Source: Apus apus (taxonomy: Eukaryota > Chordata > Aves > Apodiformes > Apodidae). Taken from it: a DNA stretch of 64,000 bases. Of the stretch, positions 45,251-58,180 are shown in pieces (position 1 is the stretch's first letter; the number at the start of each line of letters is the position of its first letter). The notes beneath the pieces are model-generated. The model was not told where the DNA came from. It did no database searches and saw only the letters and a program-made list of their open reading frames with translations. The translations under genes and the position numbers were made by a program. The stretch covers positions 16,941,501 through 17,005,500 of the forward strand of contig NC_067287.1 in NCBI RefSeq assembly GCF_020740795.1, read 5' to 3'.

Positions 45251-48200
45251 CTGCACAGGAGATTGGGAGCAGAGGGATGGGGGTGGGGGGAGCGAGGGAT
45301 GGCTAGGTGGGGGGCATAGTGCAGGGCTGGGTGCAAGGGGCTTCATGGCCCAGGGTTCCCAGGGCACCCTGCTCACCTCCCATCTCTGCTGCGCTGTCTC
45401 AGGATGATACTCTCAGTGCTTTTCTTCCAGGCCCTTCCTTCCCGGCCCTTCCTTCCCGGCTGGCAGGTGCCAGAGGGCCCTGGGCAGCCGGTGGAGACGG
45501 CACCGCTATCTCAGCTGCCCAGCTGCTGCCTGGCTGCTCACACCCTGCTGCCTGCGGGAGCATCTGTGCTCCAGCTCACCTCCGTGAATTATTTAAAGCT
45601 TCCCTGGGTGCCGTGGGAAGACGATAACGCTGGAACTGGGGATGGATGGCGAGTGGGGGCTTGAGGGGAACTACGCCTGCCTGTGCTCTGGGTTTGTGAC
45701 ACCCCCTAGATGGGTCCCTCTGCAGCTAGGCTGGCTTTAGGGATGGGGATGACCCCTCCAGAGGACCCAGCATGGGGCTATAACCCTGGAGCTGTCAGGG
45801 AAAATGGGCCTGACACAGGAGAGGGGTGTGTTGCCCCTCCTGCGAGCACCCAGGATTGTTCCCAAGGATGCAGGCAAGCAGGTCATGCAGACAAGCAAGG
45901 AGTGGAGGCAGGCAGAGGTGGCAGGGCCAGGCAAGGTGCGGGGGTGGTGAGGAGGTGGGGAGGGCAGGAGGGGTGTGCAGGTGGGGGAGCCCTGGGTCCT
46001 CTTGAGCTGATTGCGGATCTGCCTGGCAGGGGATGCGGAACCTGCCAAATAGCAGATTTAATTATCTCCGTGGAGCAGCGGGAAACAAGCAAGCAGGGAG
46101 GGAGCACGGCTACACAGGGCTGGGGTGTCTCAGAGTAGGAGCAGTGAGGGCTTGAATTGAGGCAGGGCTGTGCCCCTCACAGCCTCCAGCCCCGCAGCAG
46201 CCACCCCACAGCTCCCATGTGAAGAGCCCCCCCTCCTGCCTTGCCTCCAGGAGAGGCACGGCTGTATGCTGCAGAGCAGTCCCCCAGTCAGGGTCCCTAT
46301 GCAGTGCTGGGGACTCCTTGGCTGTGCAGCCCCCTCCCCAGCCTCTGCTCAGTATGCTGCATGCTCCCTCTGGGCACTGGGCAGGAACTCTTCATTTCAC
46401 ACATCGTTTCCTGCTGCTGCTGTGGAGGCACCTGCAGTACCTGTCCCCCCTCAGCTGCCCCTCATCCCATCCCCTCAATGCCAGCTCCTTGGTTGGCCCC
46501 AGGACTGCTGGGTGTACACTGCTGTCCATGTGTCCTTGGCATTGCCTGTGGCCATCACAGCCTGTCCCCTGGGCACTGTCCCGTTGTCACCACCTGCCAT
46601 CCCCATACAGTCAGCACTAATCCCTGGCACCATGCCCCATCCTCTCTGTGCTGTTGCCTTATCACTGCCTGCCACCCCCATCCCCTTGGCCATACCAGCC
46701 ATCCCCCTGCCTGCCTTGGTCCCTCTTGTTGCTAAGGGGCACTCCCCACTGCCAACCCAGCCAAGCCACCCCTGCTTGCTCTGCCCTGAGTCCCAGCCAG
46801 GAAAAACAGTGCTCTTTTCCTAAGAGATGGGCCCTAGCATCCCAGTTCCTGTAGCCTCCACTCATTCTTCATCAGATACGTTTCTGGTGTCCCACATCGC
46901 ACCTGCCAAATCCCATCCTTGGCATTTTACAGCGCCCACCAACACTGAGACTGGCCTGGCCCAGCTCTGGTCCCTCTGGTACAGCACTAGCTGCCAGCCT
47001 GTGCTGCCCCTGCTCCGCTGCCAGCCTTGTCCTTGTGCCCAGGTCCTTCCCACAGGGCCCCCCCCTCCAACAGCCCAAAGGTGTTCTAGCTCCCTGGCAC
47101 ACCCTGTGAGCAACTGGAATTCCTGCTAGACTGGAGCCTGCTGCTGGACTTTCTTGGTGCCAAGCACAGCCACTGGGCAGCAGGGGCAGGGTGGGCAGGC
47201 AGTGGCACAGGGACCCTGCAGGCAGCACCTGTATGAGATACAGGCCAAAGGCAGGGCTGCAAGGGAGCCAGGGGAGAGGGGTCCCCTCAGCCAGCCTGGC
47301 CTGGGGTGCTCCTTATTGCCCTGACTGATGCAGCGCAGGGGGGGTGACTGTCTCTGGGGGTCCACAGGTCTGGAGGAGTTTACAAGCAGGACCAGCTTGC
47401 CCACCTTTCCAGGCAGGCAGGGCTGGGAGGTGAGGGAGCAGCGGGAGCAATCCGGAGTGATCAATACTGTGTGCTGGAGCTGCGCACAAATCGCAGTTCA
47501 GGGCCATAAATCTCCCTCCCGTCACATGCGATGAGGATGAGAGGGGAGCTTATCTCCCGGCTGCGGCACCGCCAGCTGCTCCTCCCACCCGCGCCCAGCC
47601 CTGGGATGCCATGGGGCCACGTCAAGCCAGCTGGGAGCTGCAGCCTCCCGCCTCACCTGGCACCCCACAGCCTCCACAGGGTGGGTGGTGGGTCAGTGGT
47701 GGGGGGCTGGCAGCTCCTGGGCAAAGGTATGGCTGGGCTGCATCCATGGGGAGCGCCTTTGTGGGAGCAGGCACGTGGATTCAACCAAGGGCTGGAGGCT
47801 GGGGTGATGGGCTGGCTCCAAGTGAGACATCTGGGCCTGGCTGAAGCCACCCTGCCTCTCCAGCTGCTCCTGCCAGCTGCCTGGGAGGAATCATCCAGGA
47901 AAGAGAAGTCACCTACCGGCCCTGCGGAGGCCACCTTGGTGGCGGTGCCCGGCAGCTTCTGCCGCTCTTCCTCACCCACCCCTTGACACAGCAGCATGTT
48001 GTTGTTTGGCTTTCTGCAAGGAAAGAACAGCATGGAGGATGTCCAAGGGCTTGGGGAGGCACAGACAGCACTGCAGGTTCAGCAGGGTCCCTAAGAGTGA
48101 TTCCAGTACTCTGTGGGTCCCTTCCCAAGCCAGATGCCTGTTCACCCCTGTCTGAGCATGGAACATTCTGGGCAGGCTCAGATCACAGACATGTGGTAAG

Positions 48201-49369
48201 CTGCCTGCTGCTGGCCTCTGGTCTGGATCAATTTGATCCATCCAACCTGAGGAAATCCAGCTCAACAAGTTCTGAAAAGCAGTGGCACCTGAAGCAGCAG
48301 GCAGGGAGGCTGAAAGGCGGTGCTTGTGACCCTGTCCTGTGGCCCTGGTCAACCTCCAGCTGCCCTGGTACAGCATGGCTGGTTGCTCATCAAAGTTGTG
48401 GTGAGGCCAGAGCTGCTCTGGCTGCATCCAGCTCATCGCCAGCTCTGTGTCCAAAGGCTGATGCCCAGAGCATCCCTCGGCTAAGCCAACACAGGTCCCT
48501 GGCCCAGAGTAGGGCACACACACTACTGCTTGCACTGCGTGTGAGCCCGAGGACTCCTGCCAGAAAAAGGCATGTCTGGGCAGCAGTGCCCTGGCCAAAG
48601 AATCGTGACACAAGGCTGGGCACTGTGCAGGCCCAAGCAGGAAGCAGTCCTGCCTGCCAGGATCTGGCAGCTGCTGCCACTGTGCACGAGAGCTCGGGCT
48701 CACATTAGAGAGCTGAGCCCCCAGAGAGGGCAGGGGTGGATGCCAGGACCCTGCAACTCCCTGGGATCTCCCAACCAAGCCTCCTCCAGAGCAAAGGGTT
48801 GTGCAGTCAGCAGCTGAGCTGGGATTGATTTTTCGATCTGGCATCCATAGGGGCGGGAGCTGGGTGGGGCTCAGGCTTTGATCAGCCTCCTGCAGATGAG
48901 GCAGACATGACAGGCTGGTGTGTGGGTAGTGGTGGTGGCCTCGCTCCGGAACAATGGGGAATCCAGCTGCTGTCCTGCTGGGCATGGCCTGGGCTGGGGA
49001 GCCAGCTGCCCACAGGGAGCTAGGGCTAGCCCTAGGCAGCCAGAACTGGCACCTCCAACCTTTCTGGTGGCACTAGGATAGGGAAAGGGCTGGCAGTGCC
49101 CAGGGCATTCCTGGATGAAGCAGATCCCCAAGGAGGCAGAGGGTGCCACGAGGGCGGACAGCCAGTCTGCTCTGTGCTGGTAGCACTGCAACATCTGCCA
49201 TCCCTGGGAGAAGCAGCAGACCAGGCTGCAGCTGTGTCCCAGGGGCTGATGGGCAGTGGTCTGGGGCAGCTTGGGCCCCAAGGCCGTGCCCAGCTCTGCC
49301 CTGAAGGTGGAGGAATGGGAAAGGTGAAAGGGAGCGGGGCAGGTGTTAGTGCAGCTGCTAAGCAGGGGT

Positions 49370-49485
49370 GACAGGTGCGATAAACGAGCCTGGGTTCTCC
49401 AGGGGCCAGTAAATTAGAATCAATAGGAAGCAGGAATAATTTATTTGTTTGATATTGCCTGTTAATTAACTGGGCTGATGTGTGT
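49370..49485. promoter_or_regulatory. Candidate conserved noncoding element
   Basis: Contains AAATTAGAATCAATAGG, GAATAATTTATTTG and TGTTAATTAACTGG, the last with a palindromic GTTAATTAAC core (HNF1-like half-sites). Confidence 0.33.
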
Positions 49486-50067
49486 GATGGGGAGCAGCAG
49501 GAACCCCTCCACCTGCTCAGCTGGTGTGTCTCTTTGAGGGCAGGGAATGGTGTTGGGGAGTTCTGTCCCCACCAGTGCAGCATTTGCCCCTGCTCAGCAG
49601 CAGGGCAAGACAGGGACAGGAGGGGATGGTGAGTGAGAGCTCCCCACAACAGCCTGCCTGCCCGTGGCAGGGCACGAGGCAGGGAAGGGGTGTGCATGGG
49701 GACGCTGGGTGGCCATGGGGGCAGCAGCGCACTTGGTGCCCTGGCTCAGCATCTTCTCCTTGCCTGAGGAGGCTGTGTGGAGCAGGGGCTGGGGTCACTG
49801 CCAGACTTCAGCTCCTGCACCTCCCTGGCTGCTGTAGCACTGGGGGAGACCAGGTGACTGACTTGGGGCATGTCCTGCCAGGTTCACACACATCCTTGGC
49901 AGGCATGGCTGCAAGCACAGCTGGTTGGAGACATGTCTGAGGCAGTGGCACCCTCACCAGGGTTTGGGCATAGGCTGTCCCAGCCTCCTCTGGCAAGGTG
50001 TTGTGGTGACCCCACTCTACAGCCTTGCCTGAGCCCCCCAGCCCCAGGCAGCACCATCACCTTCCTC

Positions 50068-50290
50068 TGTTTTTTTTTAAAGAATAACATTTCTGCTAAA
50101 TACTTTAATCAGATTAGTAGCAGTGTGTCTGCAGTGCTGTTAAATCAATGCTCCCCAACACATCTCGGCGGCTGGAAATCAATTACTGTTTAAGCTGTGC
50201 CTTGGTCCCTGGCCTGCAATCAATATGGGAGATGTATTACTCTCCCGGAGTCTTTCCCACTAAAAACCTTTCATTTGTATAACAGGAGCT
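50068..50290. promoter_or_regulatory. Candidate conserved noncoding element
   Basis: About 220 bases of AT-balanced unique sequence with CTTTAATCAGATTAG, TTAAATCAATGC, GAAATCAATTAC, GCAATCAATATGG and GTATTACTC cores. The repeated ATCAAT motif resembles PBX, HNF6 or SATB-type sites. Confidence 0.35.
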
Positions 50291-50689
50291 CAGGCAAAGT
50301 GCCGGTGCCCTCCTCCCCTCCCGCCTGCTCCCTGGGGACCAGACAGCCCGATCCCAGACTCACCTGGGGTTACCTGGGCTCCCGGGATGTGCCAGCCTCC
50401 AGGGGGAGACACGCAAAGCCGGGACAGAACAAAGGGGTCGCCCGTATGCTGGGATGGCAGGTTAGAAACCCACGGGCAGGGGTGCCTGGAGCCTCTCGCG
50501 GCTGCGTAGTCCCTGCTCCAGAGTGGCTGAATTCCATGCCTGTCCTAATACCTGCACTGCCAGAGCTGGGTACCCTGCATGGAGGGTACCACCACTCCCC
50601 TTTGTGCCCCTGCCACAGAGCTTTGCCCCTCTGCAGCCCCCTCTCCCCACAAGGCTGTTCTCCCCCCTCCTCTATCCTTGTCCCAAAAT

Positions 50690-50790
50690 TTGGAGAGTGA
50701 GCTCCATTATTCATGATAAGGATCTTTAATTAGCTGTGAATATTAATGATTTACTCTGTAATTAATCATGCTTTGCATGCTGGGGAGCAT
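50690..50790. promoter_or_regulatory. Candidate conserved noncoding element with homeodomain/POU-like sites
   Basis: In 100 bases: CCATTATTCATGATAAGG, CTTTAATTAGC, GAATATTAATGATT, TGTAATTAATCATG and CTTTGCATGC (octamer-like). One of the densest such clusters in the window. Confidence 0.38.
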
Positions 50791-52784
50791 GGAACTCCCA
50801 CCACCATGGCTAAGCATGGGTGGGGAGACTCTGGTGGTGGGGGCAGCCCCGATGTCTCCTCACCCCATTCCCAGTGAGATGTGGGACCAGGGGAGAGGTT
50901 GCATGGGGTGCTGAACTGACACCCTGCGTGTGGGGCAGGAACCTCCAGCCTGTCCTACTGCTTTGGGGACTGCATCCCCACCTGCTTCATGTGACGATGG
51001 AAGAAACTGTCTGGCCCTCCATAAACATGCTGGCATCTTTCTGGCCAGGGGTCCAGCCTCCTGCCCCCATGCTGGGGCTGAGCAGTGCGGCTTTCTCTGC
51101 TCCCTGCCTTGGTGCTGCTTCAGGATCTGAGCCTGCGTTGTACTGGAAACATATGCCCCACATACCCAGCTTCTGGGGATGCCTGGTGAGGGATGAAAAG
51201 TGGCTTTCAAGGCATCATGTCCTCTTCTGCCGTGTGCCATGGGCTCTGGCAGGCTCCAGGCAGGGTCCTACCTTGGGGGCTGCCAAGCCAAGGCAGCTGC
51301 CTGTGCAGAGTAAGTCTATATCTGCTGAATCCCAGTCTCGCCCCTACACACTTGTGGGTGCCCTGCCTGAATCAAGTGGCTTCATCTTGCCTGTAGCTCC
51401 CTGTGCTCTCTGCTCACCTTCCCACACATCACCTCTTGGCTCCTGATGGCAGGGAATTTGCAAATACTGCCTGGTAGCCCTAAATGTGGCTCTCAGCTTC
51501 CCTGCACTGAAGGGAGACTGAGGCACGAGGGGCAGCAGTGCAGGGAGAGCCCTCAGGTTGGTGTCTCATGCCTGTCCCCATCCTAACACCATGGGGATCT
51601 CCCTGGGTGTGCCAGGACTAGGTCCTGTCCATGGTAGAAGGTGAGTGGAGATGCCCGCTGCCTGCTGGAGTTTCTCTCCCGCCCAAGCTAAGTGCTCCCA
51701 TGAGGGCAGAGTTTGCTTAAACAGAGACAGATTTAACTATTTCCATTACAGCTAAATGATGAGGCCCATAAACTTTATGGCTCTGTGTGCGCGAGAGCGG
51801 CTCTAATGGCCTTCACCATCTGGAGGAGATGGCTCTGTGGGGGACCCGCCGCCCACCCACCACCAGGACCACGCATGGGGCTGCCAGCCCCTCCCTGGCA
51901 CCAGCCCCGTCTTGGGGCTGCCAGCACCTGCTGGTGTCACAGTGCTGCTGGCAATCCGTGCAGGGCCAGGGGTGTTTGAGCCTGGCATCATCCTGCCATG
52001 GAGCAGATGAACTGGATGTGGAGGTGGCCTGGCTAACGCTGGTGCTTGCAGGGGTCTACAGCGCTGCCTGCACCCACATTGCAGTGGGGTGATGGGAGGG
52101 TACCCCTGGCTGCCTCTTCCTCCCATCTTCTCTCCCACTGCTCTGCAGAGGCAGGCTGAAAGGAGGTACTTTGGTCCTCCCTGCACCTCCAAATGCCATG
52201 GCCTCCAGCATGCACCCCACCACTTCTCCGCTGGTGCTGTGCTGCAGGATCCACCCCTGGCAGGAGCAGGGAAGCTGCCTGGCAAGGCCATGCTCTGCAC
52301 GCCTGACTGCCCATAAACAGCCTCTGCCTGCTGCCTGCTGATTGTGGCAGCGACCTGGGGGGGCCAAGGGGCACCAGCACCAATTGGCCCCTACAAAGGG
52401 CTTTGGTGGTACCACTGAGATCTATGTGGGGATGCTGCTGGGCTGGCGGTCCAGGCAGGGAGCTGTGGGCACAGCCCTCTCCTCCAGATGGGCGGAGGGA
52501 CAGACGGGTGCAGGTGAGGACACACAAGCCTCCGTGCTGCTAACCCCTGATTTTTGTGGCTCCCATGGCAGCACCCCCATGGCACAGAGCATCTCCCCGT
52601 GATTGTGGGCCAGGATTGCCATTGACGAGCTTGAGCAATAGGTGTGTGGCTGCATTGACACCGCCAGCCAGGGTAGAAGGACTCAGGGCTGCCAGCTGAC
52701 TTCCCCTCGCTGTGAGTGAGGGCTGCTGGCACCGTGCTGCAGCGGAGGATTAGGTTTGGTGCAGGGGAGCTAGGCAAAATGCTT

Positions 52785-52885
52785 TGAAGTCTCATGAATA
52801 TGAATCGGTGGCTTGGGGCGGGAGGGAGCGGAGGGTCTACAGCTAATCTCTCCCTTGCCATGGTGACAGGTGTGACAAACAGTGT
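52785..52885. promoter_or_regulatory. Candidate element with an RFX X-box-like site
   Basis: CTCATGAATATGAATCGG followed by TTGCCATGGTGACAGG at 52855-52870, which is close to the palindromic X-box GTTGCCATGGCAAC bound by RFX factors. Confidence 0.33.
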
Positions 52886-54530
52886 GGGGGCCAGGAGGCA
52901 AAGGCAGGGAGCAGGCAGGGGACAAGGGATGGGGCTGGCCTGCTGTCACAAAGGGCAGCTCTGGCGAAGGGGGGAAAGTGGCTGGGGTGCTGCAGCTGGG
53001 GTTCTGCAGGGCATCCCAAGGAGCCTTCCCCATCTTTGCACCCACCTCAACTCGCCGTCTCCCCACCCCAGCAAGGTGCTGTCCCCATGGATGCTGGCAC
53101 CCCACTCAGCTGCGGGCCCCAGGGCAGAGGTGGCTGACACTGAAGGTGGCTGAGCTTGCCACCAGCAGCCAGGCAGGGAGTGCAGGGCAGGCAGGATGCA
53201 AGCCCTTGGGACCAGCTGCAGGCAATGGGCAGATGCCTCAGATCAGCCCTGCTGGGTGCCCAGGCAGGGTTGCAGGCATAGCTGGAGCTGGGGGGACCAC
53301 ACCTTGGGAAGGGTCCCACCCCTGTGCCCAGCTCATCCCACCACCAGCCCAGCTCTGTGTGAGCTGTTAGAGCCATCATGAGGCCTGGACGTGTCCCATC
53401 GATCCAGGCCCCAGCGACATCTGCTCAGTGGTGATGTGGCCCTGCCTGTCATACCCCGGGCTCTATGGAGATGTCATGTTTGGGTCTGCTCCTCCTGTGA
53501 CAGCCTGAAGCCCTCTGTGTTCTCCTAGGAGACTGTAACTAGAGCGGATGCTTGCTCCTAGCAGGACGTGACTGGGGCTTGCAGAAGAGTCTCAGAGATC
53601 AATTTGGAGGTTGTTTTGATGCTCTCCTGGTTGCAGGATGGCGGTGGCAGCTTCTTGCTCAGCCCAGGGGACCATGCATGGGCAAGCACTGGCTGGCAAT
53701 GTTTGGGCTCAAAGAAACTGTTTGGGCTCGTATGAGCCACAAGCCAGGCTGTTGGGTTCTCAGCCCCACAAAGGCTGTCAGTGCTGGCAGTGAAGTGGTT
53801 CTTTGCTCCAAGGGGTGCCCAGAGCTGCCCTCTTGCTCCCAGCACCCATAGCCCAGGATGCTGTGCCCCTGGGTTGGGGCAGAGAGGTGAACAGGAAAAA
53901 TTGTCCTGATCCCAAGCACTTGCTGGAGGACAGGGAGGGGAGTTATGAGGGTTGGAGAGACGTGGCAGCAGGAAGACAGACAAATTCAGAGCAGATGTTT
54001 AATTATCAACACAGTGTTCTCAGATCCCTGGAAATCTCTGCATCCAAATGTAGACATTTTACGAGAGCATACGCTTCTGCTGAGAGCTGGAGCTGTAACA
54101 CAGAGCCCACAAGTCAGCTGCCCCATCTCCCCATGGACAGTGTATCACCAGGACTGGTGCAGTTTGACTCCACTGGCAATGGGGCACCTGTGGGGCTGGA
54201 GCTGGACTGGAGAGTGCCACCAGGAACCACAGGCAGCTCTTGAGTACAAAGCTCTGCTTTAGGCTTGCAGCCTCAGATGCGCAGGTATCCATTCTGCTGC
54301 ATCCCATTCCGCAAGGACATGCTGGGATGCAACAGCTGGCCCCAGTGCCCAGGAGCAAGCAGGGGCTGGAAACTGCCACCTTCTTACATCCATCACCTCT
54401 CACAGCAGGTCCTTACTGGCCAAGGCAACTTGTAGACATTTCTCAAAGTCCTTTGAGGTCTCTGTTTTATACTGTAAGACTTGCTGGGTGTAGGTGTGTG
54501 TGTCATTCCTGTTGACAGGCTCTCTCTCCC

Positions 54531-54552
54531 ATGTCTCACATCTGTGAGACAT
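54531..54552. repeat. Perfect 10-base inverted repeat
   Basis: ATGTCTCACA at 54531-54540, a 2-base TC spacer, then its exact reverse complement TGTGAGACAT at 54543-54552. It is the longest short-spaced perfect palindrome I noticed; function unknown. Confidence 0.7.
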
Positions 54553-54859
54553 CTGTCCCTTGGCATAGGCAGTGATGTCAGTTATTAATTGAAATAAGTA
54601 AAATTTTGGGGAAAAAATCACATCAAAGAGAACGTAAGGGACATGCAGAATAAAAACAGGGCCTAGATAGCAGTTAAACAGTAAGAACTAGACAAAACCA
54701 GATTCCAGTAAAGAATAAAACACACCTCGAGTACTCAACAGCCCAGCCTTGAGACAAGCCTGCAAGACACCTGCTGGACAGATGAAAGGAATGGAAAGGA
54801 GCAGTGCCACAGCTTATCTTGGTTACAGCCTTGAGCACTGGGGGAAAAAAACCACAACA

Positions 54860-54930
54860 ATGCACCGAGTAATTGAAATAATTGTATTAATAATTAATGG
54901 TCCATTAGCATATTAAAATTCACATCCACA
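54860..54930. promoter_or_regulatory. Candidate conserved noncoding element
   Basis: GAGTAATTGAAATAATTG, TATTAATAATTAATGG and CATATTAAAATTC occur back to back, with several overlapping TAAT cores. Confidence 0.3.
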
Positions 54931-56034
54931 GGCTAGAGGGACCCCTACTAACAACAAGCCCCTTAGTCTTTGAGCAGGCATAGTGAAATTCTTGAGCATT
55001 GACACTTTAAATGGAAGTGAGCAATACTGTGACCAATAAAGGAGTCATCAGGAAGTGAGTCCAGGCTGGTCCTCACCCATTGGCACAAACAAGGGGCACT
55101 GGGGCAAATAGTGTTGAAGATCCCTCTCCGGCATCACCATGAGATGCCTTTGCAGCCCAGGGGATCCCCCCATGCCAGTACTTTGCTGCAGGAGTGGGTT
55201 TGGGATGGGGATACCGGGCTTCCCTGAGCCCTCTGCTGGTCCCACAGAGCTGCTGGGAAGTTGGTGGCACCGAGGGAAGAATTTCCAACAGCACATCAGG
55301 GATGCTGATGGTCTCTCCCAGGCGTGGCCTGCTCATCCCTGGCAGCCCAGCCTGCCTTCCTTGCTCCGTAGTCACTGTGTCCCCTGAGGCTGTAAACATT
55401 TTGGATTCCCTGCCTCGGCTTCTCAGGCACCTTGCAGATTCAGAGCATGTTGCTGTCTTAAAATCTATCAGGTTTCCTGTCATCTCCCGGGGCCCATGAA
55501 TCTGCAGGCTGGTGTCAAAGCTGGGATTGAAATGATCCTGTGTGGGAACAGCCCTGTGCTATTCTGTGCCTCGCCTCAAAAACCACCTTCAGCTCCCAGG
55601 TTTATAATTGCCCCCAACCCATGGGAGGCTGCTCCAGCTACACAGGGGAGAACAGTCCCTGGCATGCTGGAACCCACTGCTCTTCCCTGGCTCAGCCAGA
55701 GTTCCCAGGGACATCCCAGGCACCAGATACCACCACCAGCCATGCCCAATGCCAAAACCTAGCTGCCAGCTCTGCCGGTGGGCTCAGAGCCGGAACAGGT
55801 AAAGGGCCTGTCACTCCTGCCAGCCTAATAAGCCAGGACTTAGAGCCTCGGACATTTTTCTTGCCACTGTCCTGTCACTTAGACACACCAGTTGTACCCT
55901 GCCTCCAGGGAGGGGGGAATTAACGATGCTGTGAGTGCCAGAGCCCCGACCGGCAGCAGTGAACACGGGCTACACACACAGGCAACAGCCCCGAACCCTC
56001 ATAAATCTCCCCTGCATGGCCCATGGCTCACCTA

Positions 56035-56470
56035 AGTAGATTTGATTTGTCAAATATTAAAATTAATTTAGGATTGAGTGGCGGCCTGTGTGTGCGCCCT
56101 GCTCTCCCACCTTCCCCCCACCACCACCTCTGCTCCTGCCCAATGCATCATCCCTGGACCCACACTCTCGCCTCAGCTGGGATGCCAGGAGCTGGGATAA
56201 ATCATCCTGCTGCCGCGCTGGAAGACGAGCCGATTGCTTGCTCAGTGGCAGGGGATCACAGGGGAAATCACACCGTGTGCCGCCCGCCCTGTGCCGGGGG
56301 CGGGGGAGACGCCACGCTTAGGCAGAGATTTATTTATTTGATTTTACTGGGCTGGGATTTTTTTTTTTTTTAATTTTTTTTTTTTCCCATCTCTCAAATG
56401 CCCGCTAGGGAATTACAGCCCTTGGAATATTAATGCCTCGCAGGACGCTGGCTCGTTAAAATGTCACCTG
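56035..56470. promoter_or_regulatory. Candidate conserved noncoding block, about 430 bases
   Basis: AT-rich patches (GATTTGTCAAATATTAAAATTAATTTAGG; GGATAAATCATCC; GATTTATTTATTTGATTTTAC; GGAATTACAGCCC; GAATATTAATGCC; GTTAAAATG) separated by GC-rich sequence. No repeat family was recognised apart from an internal T-tract. Confidence 0.33.
56358..56385 (+). repeat. Homopolymer T tract
   Basis: 14 T, AA, then 12 T. Simple sequence within the block above. Confidence 0.9.
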
Positions 56471-56884
56471 GTTGTAATTTCTCCTGCGCTTATTATTCCC
56501 TGGGGAACGTGAGCTCCCATCCCTCCCTGCCCGTGGTGGTCCTGGCACACAGGGCAGCTCTGCACATGCCCTTTGCTGCAGCACAAGTGCTTCTCCATCA
56601 CGTCACCCAAAATGTTCCTGGCCCTCTTCCACCACCGCAGCGGTGGGCTGCGCTGCCTCCAGCATCTCTTGCTGAGCAGAGCTTGGGGACCAGTGCTGAG
56701 AGAGCCTTGTGTGAGGGCCCAGCACCAGTATGGTGCAAGCCCAGCCCGGCCAGTGTGAGAGACAAGGGGTGCTGGCGTGGGCAGGGGCTGGCTGGGCAGG
56801 GGGTCAACCAGTGCACAGTGCTGGCATGGTCTGGGGGCAGGGTGGCACAGGGAACAGCTGCCTTAAGGAAACTTTGGCTCAGTT

Positions 56885-57115
56885 CCTGCAAATTAATGTT
56901 TTTTTCCCAAACAGTTTCCTGGTGCTAAGCGCGACGCAGGGAGCAATTATCTTTAGTGTCGATGTTATTACCATAAAAATTGCATTGAGGACTTTTCTCC
57001 TCCGATTAGAAAGTTAACGATCATCACTGCCTTCATTGTTCCCCGCACCGTGCTCGCTCTAATAAAGAGTCTGTGCACTTTACTTTTCACTTAGCATGAA
57101 AATTACCCAGCTGCT
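56885..57115. promoter_or_regulatory. Candidate conserved noncoding element
   Basis: About 230 bases of non-repetitive AT-balanced sequence: GCAATTATCTTTAG, GATGTTATTACC, CCGATTAGAAAG, GTTAACGATC, CTAATAAAG and CACTTAGCATGAAAATTACC. The CpGs inside AT-rich sequence (AAGCGCGACG, TGTCGATG, AACGATC) suggest constraint. Confidence 0.38.
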
Positions 57116-57769
57116 GCTATGTGTGGCTGTGCAGCCCCCACGCTCGCTTCCTGGTGATGGGCCCCTGGCAGGTACCAGCGAGGAGCAACCACACCAGGGG
57201 CAGATGGGCCAACCTTTGGGCTTCCCCTCCTGGTGGGCTCCAGGGGTCAGCTCAGGGCAGGACATACCAGCACTGGGGCTGCTCACCCCACCTGTGCACC
57301 ATAGGTGTACCTGAGGGATATTTTTCCATGCTCTCTCCTCCTGGGATGTGCCATCAGCAGTCCCTGCCCATGCCCATCTGCTGAGCATCCCCAGCTCCCC
57401 TGAAACCCACATCCATGGGGTCCTCTTATTTCCAAGAGCTTGGAGTGGCTGGAGTATGTCCAGTCTCTCCGTGGTGGCTGCATACCTGGAGCAAGCCTCT
57501 TCCATGGCTCTCCATCCATGGCAGAGCTGGGGATCCCTCCCAGCCACACTCCCATGATCTCTCATGGGCAGGGACAAGGAGGGGTGAGCCCTGCTGCTGC
57601 CAGCTGCTTGCCTGCCTGGTTGTGCAGGCAGCACAGCATCACTGCACACAGCAAACCAGCCTTGTGTCTGCCTGTGGACATCCAGGCTTCTGCGCTTGCC
57701 ATTGGTCCCACTGCCTGTGCTTTTCACAGGGAATATTTGTATCATTTTGTTTGATACCAGCATAGCTCT

Positions 57770-58180
57770 TTAAATTCTCCAAGTGCTGTAAAAATCTTAG
57801 CTAATCTTCAGAGAGCTTTTTTTTTTTTTCCAAAGCTCTTCATTACTCCCTAATTGTTCAAACTTCTCTTCTTTTTCTCCTGATTAAAAGCAGATTTCAG
57901 AAGTGCAGTTCAGTTTCTCAGCTATTTTCAAGTCAAATGGATTCCATCCCCCTCTCCATGTATTAATAACCTGTTCTCGTGCATCCCCCAGTGAGCCAGT
58001 AAAAGCCCTTTTGAGCAGAGACAAGGTGACAGCAGCATTCCAGAGGGAGCGATTGGAAAGGGGTTACAGCTTGGAAGGAGAGAGATCCATCCATCCAGCT
58101 ATCTATCATCCACCCCGCTATCATCCATCTACCAGAGAAATAACATTTGCAATTCTGCTTTAGCTCTTCCTAATAATCAT
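57770..58180. promoter_or_regulatory. AT-rich block, possible noncoding element
   Basis: AT-rich unique-looking sequence with CTAATCTTC, CCTAATTGTTC, CTGATTAAAAG and GTATTAATAACC, ending near a degenerate ATCC repeat. It could equally be an unrecognised old repeat. Confidence 0.22.
58085..58135 (+). repeat. Degenerate (ATCC)n simple repeat
   Basis: ATCCATCCATCC followed by CTATCTATCATCCACC and CTATCATCCATC pieces. Confidence 0.6.

Noticed and set aside
47972-48985. 337-codon open frame on the - strand
   Set aside because: Low-complexity, motif-free translation inside the probable ASIC4 intron; no supporting exon signals.
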